This document shows, in pieces, positions 1 to 7,086 of a DNA stretch of 16,777 bases. The stretch comes from Amoebophrya sp. AT5.2. Taxonomy: Eukaryota > Sar > Dinophyceae > Syndiniales > Amoebophryaceae. The stretch is from contig RXOD01004971.1 of assembly GCA_005223375.1 (NCBI GenBank), forward strand, positions 1 to 16,777, read 5' to 3'. The stretch's first letter is position 1; each line of letters opens with the position of its first letter. The position numbers and the translations under genes were made by a program. The notes under the pieces are model-generated. The model was not told the origin of the DNA, made no database searches, and saw only the letters and a list, made by a program, of their open reading frames with translations.

Positions 1-609
1 GCCCCGACCCATCCTGCCCGACAGGAGACTGGCCGCACCCATTACATTTCCCACTGTAGAATAAAATTCCACTTACCCTGGTGAAGACTGTATAATAGAG
101 GCCAAAACGAGTGTCCCAACGCTGAAAACAAGAAACAAAAATTACGCCTGCGAAACGAAAAACAAGCTCACCGCCAAAGCGCCAGCAGACGGTCGCGCCG
201 CGACGAAAGATGTTGTTCGGAGCTTCTCGCTTGCAGGGGAACGTCAGTCACTAGAAACACCAGACGCGAGCGACAGGAGTGCCTCGCGCCCTGCCGGAGA
301 GACAGCTTCGAGCGAAGCTGGTACTATCCGAGCGAAATCAGAAACCGGGAGAGAGTGTCTGGCCCTCAGTCGCTATTTCGCAGTCTTTTTCCAAGAGGAG
401 AGCGATAGAGTGCTACCACCTATAACAGAAGTCGTGGCCCGAGAGTGCACGCCTCCGAAAGGGGGAGAGAAGGTGTAGACCCCGGGCGCACCTCATGGGT
501 CCCCGATTGCACCGGCGCGATCGGACACTGGGCGAGCTAAGACGGCCTCGTACTGGGCCTCCGCACTCCGTGAGGAGGTTCGGTCGTGGAGGGGGCTCGG
601 TCGCGCCAC
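1..609 (+). other. Leader / 5' untranslated part of the YR retroelement, or flanking DNA
   Basis: No convincing coding region is visible here; the short open frames are Arg/Ser-rich and look like by-products of GC-rich DNA. The stretch precedes the gag-like ORF and probably contains the 5' terminal region of the element, but I found no terminal repeat shared with the DNA after the recombinase, so the left boundary is undefined and may lie outside the window. It contains a perfect palindrome at 303-320. It also has a potential stem of seven pairs between 583-589 (GTCGTGG) and 606-612 (CCACGAC), immediately before stem-loop copy A. Confidence 0.4.
303..320. repeat. 18-bp perfect palindrome
   Basis: CAGCTTCG at 303-310 is followed by AG and its exact reverse complement CGAAGCTG at 313-320. 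As RNA it can form a 7-bp stem with a GAGC tetraloop. It lies in the presumed leader of the retroelement. Function is unknown: it could be a recombinase-site arm pair, an RNA structure or chance. Confidence 0.5.
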
Positions 610-651
610 GACGGCCCCGCAAAGACGGGGATTATTTTTGATCCTACGTGC
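610..651 (+). repeat. Duplicated stem-loop block, copy A
   Basis: The block begins GACGGCCC. It contains the hairpin CCCCG (615-619), loop CAAAGA (620-625), CGGGG (626-630), then ATTATT (631-636), and ends near CCTACGTGCA. A second copy at 1434-1477 has the same order of elements. The stem differs by a compensatory C-G to T-A change, so base pairing is kept while sequence varies. Copy A lies about 140 nt before the gag ATG. A structured RNA signal or recombinase-binding arms around a 6-nt spacer are both possible. Confidence 0.55.
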
Positions 652-752
652 AGAGTCAGAGTATTCGGCACTCCCAGCAGAAGAGAAGAAGTTGCAGTAG
701 CTAGGATGCAATACTTTCACCTATAGCAAAGGAAGATACAAAATGTGAGGGA

Positions 753-777
753 GCCGGCGGGCTAAAGCCCAGCCGGC
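753..777 (+). promoter_or_regulatory. Strong hairpin just upstream of the gag-like start codon
   Basis: GCCGGC (753-758) pairs with GCCGGC (772-777), and GGGC (759-762) pairs with GCCC (767-770) around a TAAA loop, with A771 bulged. That gives about ten GC-rich pairs ending 10 nt before the ATG at 788. A hairpin this close to a start would be expected to influence scanning ribosomes, so a translational control role is inferred, not shown. Confidence 0.5.
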
Positions 778-787
778 AACATCCGCA

Positions 788-1351
788 ATGCCGCGGCTGT
801 GCAAGAAGCGACGCGGCGCCCTCGAGGCGCTGCGGGAAGCGAACCGAACGGCCGCAGCCAAAGCAGAGGATGATCGTCTGCAAGCAGCGCTGGATCAAAT
901 GCAGCAGCGTCGCGAACGGATGGAGGACAACATGGAGAACATGGAGTACCTGGAACTTCAAAAGATGAACGTGTTTAACGTGTCATCTTATTATATCAAC
1001 TACGACGGCTTGTTCCAGACGCGACGCATGTCGGCGATGCTGTTTAACGAGCTTGCAGAGGCCGCAGGTTATCTGACGGCCGATCAGCGCGAACAGCTGT
1101 ACGGAAAAACGGGATTTGTCAATCGAGGTACTCTCCTTCATGACGATGCTAGCATGAGTGAGTGCGACCTAAGCCACATCTACGTTCCCTCAAACCGAGT
1201 TTCGCGCTCTTTCTCCAAAGTACCGCCAGCAGACGAGTCACCAACAAGTAATAGTCAGCTGGGGGCAAGCGCCACCCATAGAGGTGGAATGATACGTCGA
1301 CGATGCGGGCGCCGACATGGTGCAACAGGCCATCGGAACACTGCGGAGTAA
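788..1351 (+). CDS. Gag-like ORF1 of the YR retroelement (187 aa)
   Basis: This is the first ORF of the element, with an ATG at 788. It encodes a Lys/Arg-rich start, a heptad-like charged helix rich in Glu, Gln and Met at about residues 10-60 (probable coiled coil), a mixed region with Tyr/Asn/Phe, and a Ser-rich part near residue 140. I recognise no zinc knuckle. Position before RT is the main reason for calling it gag-like. From about residue 165 the reading becomes Arg/Gly/Cys-rich and looks out of frame. The +1 frame from 1293 instead reads like a normal protein tail and stops at 1409. So either the gag C-terminus is reached by a +1 shift or this copy has an indel. Family assignment is by context only. 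Confidence 0.55.
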   Translation: MPRLCKKRRGALEALREANRTAAAKAEDDRLQAALDQMQQRRERMEDNMENMEYLELQKMNVFNVSSYYINYDGLFQTRRMSAMLFNELAEAAGYLTADQREQLYGKTGFVNRGTLLHDDASMSECDLSHIYVPSNRVSRSFSKVPPADESPTSNSQLGASATHRGGMIRRRCGRRHGATGHRNTAE

Positions 1352-1409
1352 AGGTTACTTCGCCCGTGGCTTCGGGCCGCGCCGTCTGAGGAGGAAAGGA
1401 GCCACCTGA
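1293..1409 (+). CDS. Probable C-terminal part of the gag-like protein in the +1 frame
   Basis: The frame opens after a TGA at 1290-1292 and runs to a TGA at 1407-1409. Its product includes the stretch DDAGADMVQQAIGTLRSKGY, then an aromatic/Gly/Arg-rich basic tail. This is a far more protein-like composition than the Arg/Cys/Gly-rich reading of the ORF1 frame over the same bases. It has no good start of its own, so it would need a +1 shift near 1283-1292 or a single-base indel in this copy. The basic tail would suit nucleic acid binding, but that is inference. Confidence 0.4.
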   Translation, partial: YVDDAGADMVQQAIGTLRSKGYFARGFGPRRLRRKGAT

Positions 1410-1431
1410 CGGGGTGGTAGGGGCGGACCAG

Positions 1432-1477
1432 CTGACGGCCCTGCAAGGCCAGGGATTATTGTCAGCCCTAGCCTGCA
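1432..1477 (+). repeat. Duplicated stem-loop block, copy B
   Basis: It carries the same layout as the block at 610-651: GACGGCCC, stem CCCTG (1439-1443), loop CAAGGC (1444-1449), CAGGG (1450-1454), ATTATT (1455-1460), and CCTAGCCTGCA at the end. In this copy CTGAC (1432-1436) can also pair with GTCAG (1461-1465), enclosing the hairpin. It sits in the gap between the gag-like frames and the open RT frame, overlapping the first RT codons. Confidence 0.55.
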
Positions 1478-2629
1478 CGCTTATTCACTTTGTTACTCAC
1501 ACGATCAGGCTTTCCAGTCGAGGGGCCCGTCCCAGTCTACGGCGCCTGGGCTGCCGGTAAACCCTTAACGACGGTGGAGAAGCAGAAACTTCTGGTCGCG
1601 AGGGCCGAGCTGCAATTGCGGCTGAGCGGGCTGGACGAGAAGCACAGGCTCCGGGGAAACCCGTACGAATTCGAGACGCCGCAGACGATGGCCAAATGCT
1701 ACGCGGCGGTGAGGAAACTGATGAACGGACCGCTGGCGACCGAGGTGCCAGAAGCCGACGTACCTATGGGCACGTGGGTGTTTCCGTTTTTCGGCCTCGG
1801 CCAGAAATGGCGTGACGAGACGGGCCAATGGAAGAAAGTCCGACCTATCGCGAACGAAAAGCGTAGGAATAACGAATGCAGCCCCGTGTCCGAACATTTG
1901 GTTCTGCCGGGCACGGACACGGTGGTAGACATGGTTTATCACTGTATGAATCCTAATTGCCTTGATTCGGTAAATCAATCACGGCAGGACGTCATCGACT
2001 CCTTGGACGCCGGACGGGCCAAAGCCGCCCTGAAGGCCGGAGAAAGGCTACAATGGAAAGACGCTACGGCTCTTCCTGCGAACGAGCCCGCGTTTAGCGG
2101 GCATAGCTTCGTGCCGACCCTGGGCAAATTAGATTTGTTCCAGGCGTATTTTCAACTCGCGGTTCGTCGCCCGGACAGAAACCTGTTTCAGGTCTTCTGT
2201 CCGGAGACGGAGACTTTTCAATTTGGGATGATGAATTGTCTATCATTTGGTAACGTACATAGCGTATTTGGTTTTTGCGCCGGCATCAGCGAGTTAGTAA
2301 ACTCGGTGATAAACAACGTGTTAAAAATACCGTGTGCAGTATATATTGACGATTTGATCTTCTTCGCTGCGCCGGGTCTCACGGAGGTTTATATGCGCGC
2401 CATTAGGCGACTCCTCGCCCTGATGGGCATCGCAGTAGCCCCCGAGAAGTGCGAAGCGTGTGAATACAGCTCCACCATGGAAATACTCGGAATCAACTTC
2501 CGGCCGACGGCCACCCACGCGTATGCGCGTGTCGTTGCCGGAGAAAAAAGTAGTAGCAATAAAGGAGAAGGGCGACAAAATAGTCCAAGTCCTGCAAGAT
2601 GTGCTTCGCGATGGCGCGAAAGTCAATAG
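1472..2629 (+). CDS. Reverse transcriptase (fingers and palm) of the YR retroelement
   Basis: The frame is open from 1472, after a TAG at 1469-1471. There is no ATG near the start; the first candidate is a TTG at 1490. Numbering from 1490, it has a fingers region with basic residues (about 95-145), motif A KLDLFQAYFQLAV with Asp215, motif B around FGMMNCLSFGN, motif C YIDD at 285-288 (2342-2353), and the following EILGINF block. This is the family's RNA-dependent DNA polymerase, copying element RNA into DNA. About 60 residues separate the fingers from motif A, a longer spacer than I expect. After about nt 2523 the frame loses RT character and ends in Ser/Arg-rich junk, while the +1 frame continues the thumb. 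An intact polymerase therefore needs a +1 shift or repair of an indel. Confidence 0.85.
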   Translation, partial: PARLFTLLLTRSGFPVEGPVPVYGAWAAGKPLTTVEKQKLLVARAELQLRLSGLDEKHRLRGNPYEFETPQTMAKCYAAVRKLMNGPLATEVPEADVPMGTWVFPFFGLGQKWRDETGQWKKVRPIANEKRRNNECSPVSEHLVLPGTDTVVDMVYHCMNPNCLDSVNQSRQDVIDSLDAGRAKAALKAGERLQWKDATALPANEPAFSGHSFVPTLGKLDLFQAYFQLAVRRPDRNLFQVFCPETETFQFGMMNCLSFGNVHSVFGFCAGISELVNSVINNVLKIPCAVYIDDLIFFAAPGLTEVYMRAIRRLLALMGIAVAPEKCEACEYSSTMEILGINFRPTATHAYARVVAGEKSSSNKGEGRQNSPSPARCASRWRESQ

Positions 2630-3431
2630 TGAAGTGTTGACGTCGTTGTTTCACTCATTGGAGGAAATCAACGGCATGTTCATACATGCTACGTTTTGGA
2701 AGACCCATAAGAGGGGACTGCCATTGACCAGGGTAATATACGATCTCACGAAGTCGCAGCACCAATTCTACGAGAAGGCGCGATCGCCTAGGCACGCGAA
2801 GCCAGCAGTCATTTTCTTGCGTAAGATGCAGAAGGAAGTGCTTCGTCGGGAACCTATGATCCTTTCAAGGGAAGAGGCCACTAGACCTCGGGTGAATATC
2901 TGCACGGATGCCGCTCAGAAGGACGGGATGGTCGCACTGGGGGGCATGATTTTCGACTGCGACAAGAACGCGAAAGGATTCTCAATCTACTTGCAACAAA
3001 AAGAACTGCCGATCCCACTTAGGAGGGGGAAGATTTTGTGTTGCGAGTTGTTGGCCACGAGACTCACGCAGTACTTGTTTGAGGATGAAACGCGCGCGAA
3101 CCACTGCATCTTCCTCGGCGATAATGCCGCCGCCACGTTCGGTATTGTTAAGGGGCAAGTGCGCTGCCAGATGAGCACGGCATTGGTCTGTGCTGTCTGC
3201 GACTCGGCGGCGCGCTGCCGCACATCCTCTTTCTTTGGTTACATAAACACGCACTGTAATCCTGCAGACGCACTTACCAGACCAGAACTACTCAAAGATA
3301 TGACCGCAACATACAAGACACGCTTCCCATTTACCAGAGGCGAAATTCTCCGAGCATTAGACCGGATCGCCGAGGAGGTCGCGCAAAACACAAAATACAT
3401 CTACACAAACTCCCTCGAATCTGATTTGTAA
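2439..3431 (+). CDS. RT thumb/connection plus RNase H domain of the YR retroelement
   Basis: The frame is +1 relative to the RT ORF and opens after a TAG at 2436-2438; meaningful sequence begins near 2526 with VSLPEKKVVAIKEKG, the usual segment after RT motif E. RNase H residues follow in order: Asp in CTDAAQ (2907), Glu in CCELLATRL (3045), Asp in the DN pair (3120) and Asp in NPADALTR (3267). This is the DIRS/LTR-type layout ending in an NPAD-like motif. The enzyme removes RNA from the RNA-DNA hybrid. There is no ATG at the front; it must be made as a fusion with RT. The last 70 nt overlap the recombinase frame. TAA at 3429-3431. Confidence 0.82.
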   Translation, partial: PPRSAKRVNTAPPWKYSESTSGRRPPTRMRVSLPEKKVVAIKEKGDKIVQVLQDVLRDGAKVNSEVLTSLFHSLEEINGMFIHATFWKTHKRGLPLTRVIYDLTKSQHQFYEKARSPRHAKPAVIFLRKMQKEVLRREPMILSREEATRPRVNICTDAAQKDGMVALGGMIFDCDKNAKGFSIYLQQKELPIPLRRGKILCCELLATRLTQYLFEDETRANHCIFLGDNAAATFGIVKGQVRCQMSTALVCAVCDSAARCRTSSFFGYINTHCNPADALTRPELLKDMTATYKTRFPFTRGEILRALDRIAEEVAQNTKYIYTNSLESDL

Positions 3432-4617
3432 GGTCTTGCGCAAAGCGGGCTGGAAAGCATTCGACCAGTTAAAGCCGACCCTCATCGAAGAGAAGCGCGG
3501 GAACATCTCCAACGTGTACAACGGCGTCAAACTCACCGCGAGCCTCGAGTGGTGGGTAGCGCAAGAGGAAAAGGAAGGGAAAAAGAGGATTAGGGCACCA
3601 AATATAGTGCCGCACTGCTACTCATCACGCTGGCCGATTAGCGACCAACAGACGTTGTTTATCTGGCCAGAAGAGTGCGCATACACATTCGCGAAAAACA
3701 ACGGACTGCCCGGCAGAAATAGCAAGTGGCGCGTCTGGATGTTTTACACTTACGAACATCTGAAAAACGCTTTCTGGGTGCTTGCGGATATCTCGACAGA
3801 TACGCAGTACAACGCTCTACGCGAGAACCACCCGAACATACTATGGAGCCAGGTCCAGTTATTTGGGCAATGGCTCTTTGATAGGGATACTCAAGAGCCC
3901 GAAGTATACGTAGCGTTGGTGTCCCAGCGCCTGAGGGCACTAAACGCCCTGGAAAGGGGTAATACCCAGGCCCAACAGCTACAAAGTTACACGTACGACA
4001 ATCTTAGTAGATACGCGAAGCTCTACGCTCCCACGCGGGCGAACCCGCCGGATCTCTCTAAACTTCCATTGCTTACAGTGAACGAACAAAAAATCTACGT
4101 GATGTGGGCGTCCACGGGGTTGCGGAAGTCCTCTTTCGCGTCCGTGCGCCTCGACCTAGCACAGATGACAGACGACAGACAGTTCGTACGGATCACGGTG
4201 CCGTCCGTCAAGGCGGTGCCGGTGCCGGGAGAAACCTTCTCGACGTTTATCCCGCGCGCCATCTTCTTTAGTGAAGTCTTCCCTGTTTCCGAGACCCAGC
4301 TTGACATCATCGCAAGAAAAATGGGTACCACGTCACACGGAGTGAGGCGCGCGCTGGCGCTCTACTTGAGACGCCGCGCGGCCGAGCTCGGCCCTATGCC
4401 ACGCGAGGACGGCACCTCGTCCGTCGAGTGCCAGACTTTCAAAAACAAAGTAAATTACTTTTTCGGTTGGACACACGGCTCCACCATGTGGGAGGAGCAC
4501 TACTCCACCGACGTAGTCAACTTTGTCAACTGCGATTTCACGGCCCGCCCGGCCATAGACAAATGGTTCACGGGTCTAGATCTACTTGCACAGGCGAAAG
4601 TGTACGCATCGAAGTGA
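3361..4617 (+). CDS. Tyrosine recombinase of the YR retroelement
   Basis: The frame opens after a TAG at 3358-3360. There is no ATG before the N-terminal domain (first candidate TTG at 3436), so fusion by a further +1 shift from RNase H is likely. Numbering from 3436, the catalytic set is Arg230 in TGLRKSS (4123), Lys259 in the beta-hairpin region (4210), His301 and Arg304 in SHGVRR (4336, 4345), Trp345 in FFGWTHG (4468) and nucleophile Tyr356 in EEHYSTD (4501). The N-terminal ~200 residues are helical and Trp-rich, fitting a core-binding domain. The enzyme would integrate a circular cDNA intermediate by strand exchange through a 3'-phosphotyrosine link. Every catalytic position is filled. 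Assignment is by motifs; the exact clade (DIRS, Ngaro, PAT) is not settled. Confidence 0.85.
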   Translation, partial: TGSPRRSRKTQNTSTQTPSNLICKVLRKAGWKAFDQLKPTLIEEKRGNISNVYNGVKLTASLEWWVAQEEKEGKKRIRAPNIVPHCYSSRWPISDQQTLFIWPEECAYTFAKNNGLPGRNSKWRVWMFYTYEHLKNAFWVLADISTDTQYNALRENHPNILWSQVQLFGQWLFDRDTQEPEVYVALVSQRLRALNALERGNTQAQQLQSYTYDNLSRYAKLYAPTRANPPDLSKLPLLTVNEQKIYVMWASTGLRKSSFASVRLDLAQMTDDRQFVRITVPSVKAVPVPGETFSTFIPRAIFFSEVFPVSETQLDIIARKMGTTSHGVRRALALYLRRRAAELGPMPREDGTSSVECQTFKNKVNYFFGWTHGSTMWEEHYSTDVVNFVNCDFTARPAIDKWFTGLDLLAQAKVYASK

Positions 4618-5680
4618 CAGAGCTACAACACGATACAGCACCGAAGTTCGAGCTTCCGTGGAAAATGAAATGACGAAATGAATGCAACAGCAAATGCTTC
4701 CGATCACCACCCTTCATGACAGGAAATGAAACGAGAATCTTCCGATGACGTCACGTCAGTTCGAATCGAAAAATCCGTTGTCCCCGCCAGAGATCAGTTC
4801 ATTACATGCTGCCACCTACACGCGAAACAAAACAGTTCATTACCTTAGATGCGGGGCGGTGACGCAAGCCTTACCGCGTTCCTGTTCTCACAAAGCGCCG
4901 CCGCGTGCGAACGTTCTTTGCTTAGCCTCGGTGCCAAAACATCACGTTCCACCTTTCACGCGTCGGTGACAAACTGGCGCATCACGCAAGACCGCATTCG
5001 AAAAGCCAACGCCATCTCTGCTACAGAAACCGGGATCGTTCATGCTACAGTTTGTCCTCATTGCGAGGAGCTGTGGCTCTGTCCCGCGGCCGTCGTCGCA
5101 CGTGTCGCCTTCGCAGCAGTACCTGACGCGCCGCCAGATCTGCGGCTTTGTTACTCGTGTCGGTTGCTCTGCGTAGGCTCGCTTGCGTGCCGCCAAGTGG
5201 TTGGGACCATACCAACACCTCGGTTGCGATATCATGTACTTATCACCTGCGTGCGAGAAGTACGCCCGCAACGAAGTTAGTGTGATCGACCTACTTAGAT
5301 ATTTATTGCGGGGCGGCGGCAGGCGGGGCAACCGCATTCAGTGGCAGGCTTGCAGGGCGCTTGCGAACCATGGCTGTCCATCATCGGAGGGAAAGGCGGC
5401 GCTGGCGAGCGTTCGTCTTTGCGGTGCGCCTGGACGAGATGGTCGTAGGTGAGAGCGCAAGCGCAGCGGCGGCGTGCGCTAAGTATCTACGCGTCAGAAG
5501 TCTACGCCTCTTATTCGGCGACATGCACAGACAAAGAAGAAAAGCGGCGCCGCGTTCGCGGCTGGCAGCTGAAGTTGGAGATGTTGGGGCGACACCAGAG
5601 TCAACGTTGCTTGGTGGTGGAGACGAGAGCACGCTTCCGGGTATTCGTTGCAGAAAAGAAGTAAGAGCTTTCGTCAAATT
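4618..5680 (+). other. Region after the recombinase; probable 3' part of the element or flank
   Basis: Apart from one 143-codon ORF (separate entry) nothing here is recognisable. It holds a CRE-like palindrome TGACGTCA at 4746-4753, two AGTTCATTAC words about 35 nt apart (near 4797 and 4834), and two related CTTAGAT...GCGGGGCGG segments near 4845 and 5294. These internal echoes could belong to a terminal repeat of the retroelement, but I found no match to the 5' side by eye. The last ~300 nt carry only short basic open frames. Confidence 0.35.
4849..5280 (+). CDS. Hypothetical ORF with two Cys pairs, downstream of the recombinase (143 aa)
   Basis: The ORF runs from an ATG at 4849 to a TAG at 5278-5280. 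I do not recognise it. The middle reads VTNWRITQDRIRKANAIS, followed by a CPHC pair, another Cys, and about 35 residues later a CYSC pair. This Cys arrangement could bind zinc, but spacing and flanks do not match a family I can name. It lies 231 nt after the recombinase on the same strand, so it could be an accessory ORF of the retroelement or a remnant of older DNA. The length could arise by chance in GC-rich sequence, so confidence is low. Confidence 0.25.
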   Translation: MRGGDASLTAFLFSQSAAACERSLLSLGAKTSRSTFHASVTNWRITQDRIRKANAISATETGIVHATVCPHCEELWLCPAAVVARVAFAAVPDAPPDLRLCYSCRLLCVGSLACRQVVGTIPTPRLRYHVLITCVREVRPQRS

Positions 5681-5766
5681 TTAGGGGGGGGATTGTTGTA
5701 TTGAAAGAGGGGGGATTATTGTATTGTAAGAGGAGCACTATGACTATTGTATTGTAAGAGGGGGAA
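5681..5766 (+). repeat. Short G-rich tandem repeat, three units
   Basis: A run of eight Gs is followed by three copies of an approximately 19-nt unit of the form ATTRTTGTATTGTAAGAGG (5692-5710, 5715-5733, 5743-5761). They are separated by G-runs or a short unrelated insert, and a further TAAGAGGGGGAA echo occurs near 5874. Poly-G tracts alternate with T-rich segments. It may mark the outer edge of the retroelement, but no target-site duplication was identified. Confidence 0.6.
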
Positions 5767-5890
5767 GATTTGTGGGTCGGCCGGAAGAAAAGCCTTGAAA
5801 TTGAGACAAACGGGGGGCCGACGATGAGTACTGCCATGGACGCGCTGAACAACCGCAACCCAACGAATTTGAATTAAGAGGGGGAATTCT

Positions 5891-5904
5891 AGGGCCGAAG
5901 CCCT
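5891..5904. other. Small perfect hairpin
   Basis: AGGGC (5891-5895), loop CGAA, GCCCT (5900-5904). It follows the last G-rich repeat echo. No poly-T tail or other context gives it a role. Confidence 0.35.
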
Positions 5905-6418
5905 GCGCGCTTAGTCTAGTTATAATGGGATAAGGATGAAATGGTAGGCGCATGCTACTTTAGATTTGGTTAGCTTAAATCAGCAGGGCAGTCCAGTGGT
6001 ACCAGAAGCAGAACGGGCGAGCAGAGCGAAGCCATCTTGTGCGCGGGCGGGTCGTGTCTGTGCAGGCGAGGACAAGACCAGGAGCAGTGGATCGGGAATG
6101 TGGGCCGCCTCTTGCGCGGGAGCAACGGGCTGATCGTCATCATATCGATGATCCCAGCGACAGCACGCTGTGAATGGCCAGGCGCAATGTGTGGAGTGTT
6201 TGCAGCCCTGCGAGGGAGCACGTGGCGGCGAAGGCGAGCTTGCGGCTACGGGAAATGGGGGACGGCGCCCGCCCAATCAGCAGACAAGAGTGTCTGACGC
6301 ACACCACAGGCGGCGTTGGCAAGCATTACACAGCACGAGTGAAGATGCGATGGCTACTGCTTGGAAAATGCGACTGCGCGCAGCAACGGAGGGACGGATC
6401 GATGAATGGAGATGGACC
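5905..6418. other. Gene-less stretch before the minisatellite
   Basis: Only short, low-complexity open frames on both strands (Ser/Pro/Arg-rich). I see no domain, RNA gene or repeat that I can support. The first minisatellite-like words begin around 6405. Confidence 0.4.
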
Positions 6419-6815
6419 GGGGATGGCGATTGTGGATTGGGGATGGCGATTGTGGATTGGGGATGGCGATTGTGGATTGGGGATGGCTATTGTGGATTGG
6501 GGATGGCAATTGTGGATTGGGGATGGCGATTGTGGATTGGGGATGGCGATTGTGGATAGGGGATGGCTATTGTGGATTGGGAATGGCGATGGTGGATTGG
6601 GAATGGCGATGGTGGATTGGGGATGGCGATTGTGGATTGGGGATGGCGATTGTGGATTGGGGATGGCGATTGTGGATTGGGGACGGATGGCGATTGTGGA
6701 TTGGGGATGGTGATTGTGGATTGGGGATGGCGATTGTGGATTGGGGATGGCGATTGTGGATTGGGGATGGCGATTGTGGAGTGGGGATGGCGATTGTGGA
6801 GTGGGGATGGCTGCC
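6419..6815. repeat. 20-bp minisatellite, about 19 copies
   Basis: The unit is GGGGATGGCGATTGTGGATT, repeated head to tail in exact 20-nt phase: 13 units from 6419 to 6678, one 24-nt variant (6679-6702), five more to 6802, then a decaying partial unit. Variants are point changes such as GGCTAT, GGCAAT, GGCGATGG and GTGGATAGG. Several neighbouring units share the same variant, as expected from unequal crossover or slippage. The plus strand is strongly G-rich with regularly spaced G-runs. The long open frames across it are a consequence of the repeat having no stop in any frame and are not annotated as genes. Confidence 0.95.
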
Positions 6816-7086
6816 AGTGGAGTGGATGGTGGATGAAGTTGTCTGGCTGGAATTCATTGCAAAAAACATATTGAACAAAAGCAATGATGATCGATGATGA
6901 TCCGATTCGTGCGGTCTTCCCAATTGGAGGGCACCGGGTCGCTTTTCGTTCGTGCGACTCCTCAAATAGAGGAGTACCGGGCGGGCATGCCCGTGGATTT
7001 GATCTGGCAACGGGTCTTATCTGCACAGAGCATGCGGGTCTGGCGCCAAGCAATTCTGACTGCGCGTACTCGCCCACCCTGACCTG

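Larger units (their letters stand above)
788..4617 (+). mobile_element. DIRS-like (tyrosine-recombinase) retrotransposon, coding core
   Basis: The order gag-like, RT, RNase H, tyrosine recombinase on one strand defines the YR retroelement class (DIRS, Ngaro, PAT). These integrate through a tyrosine recombinase instead of a DDE integrase, and no DDE integrase or aspartic protease is visible here. RT YIDD, the four acidic RNase H positions and the recombinase R/K/HxxR/W/Y set are all present, so the enzymes look recently active. Frame offsets between blocks are either programmed or inactivating. Only the coding span is given; termini (inverted or split direct repeats) were not found, and the element probably extends on both sides. 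Confidence 0.85.

Noticed and set aside
753..790. HDV-like ribozyme suggested by GCCGGC and GGCAACATCC
   Set aside because: The arms form a simple hairpin; the nested double pseudoknot pairings could not be drawn.
1380..1410. Hammerhead ribozyme core (CTGAGGA followed by GAAA)
   Set aside because: Only one base separates the two core motifs, leaving no room for stem II; no matching cleavage-site stem.
3436..3438. TTG at 3436 as the recombinase start (and TTG at 1490 for RT, GTG at 2460 for RNase H)
   Set aside because: These are first non-ATG codons in frames that open further upstream; eukaryotic initiation there is unlikely, and frameshift fusion is more plausible.
4746..4753. CRE/ATF-type promoter site TGACGTCA
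   Set aside because: A single 8-mer palindrome with no promoter context; expected by chance often enough not to call.
6030..6046. Second spliced-leader-like match (AGCCATCTTG)
   Set aside because: Only ten bases, in a gene-less stretch, and no downstream plus-strand gene.
6419..6815. CRISPR array
   Set aside because: Units are contiguous with no unique spacers and the context is eukaryotic.
6406..6897. 163-codon plus-strand frame with a GLGMAIVDWGW-type repeat
   Set aside because: The same peptide appears in all three plus frames because the unit is 20 nt; an artefact of the repeat, with no independent coding evidence.
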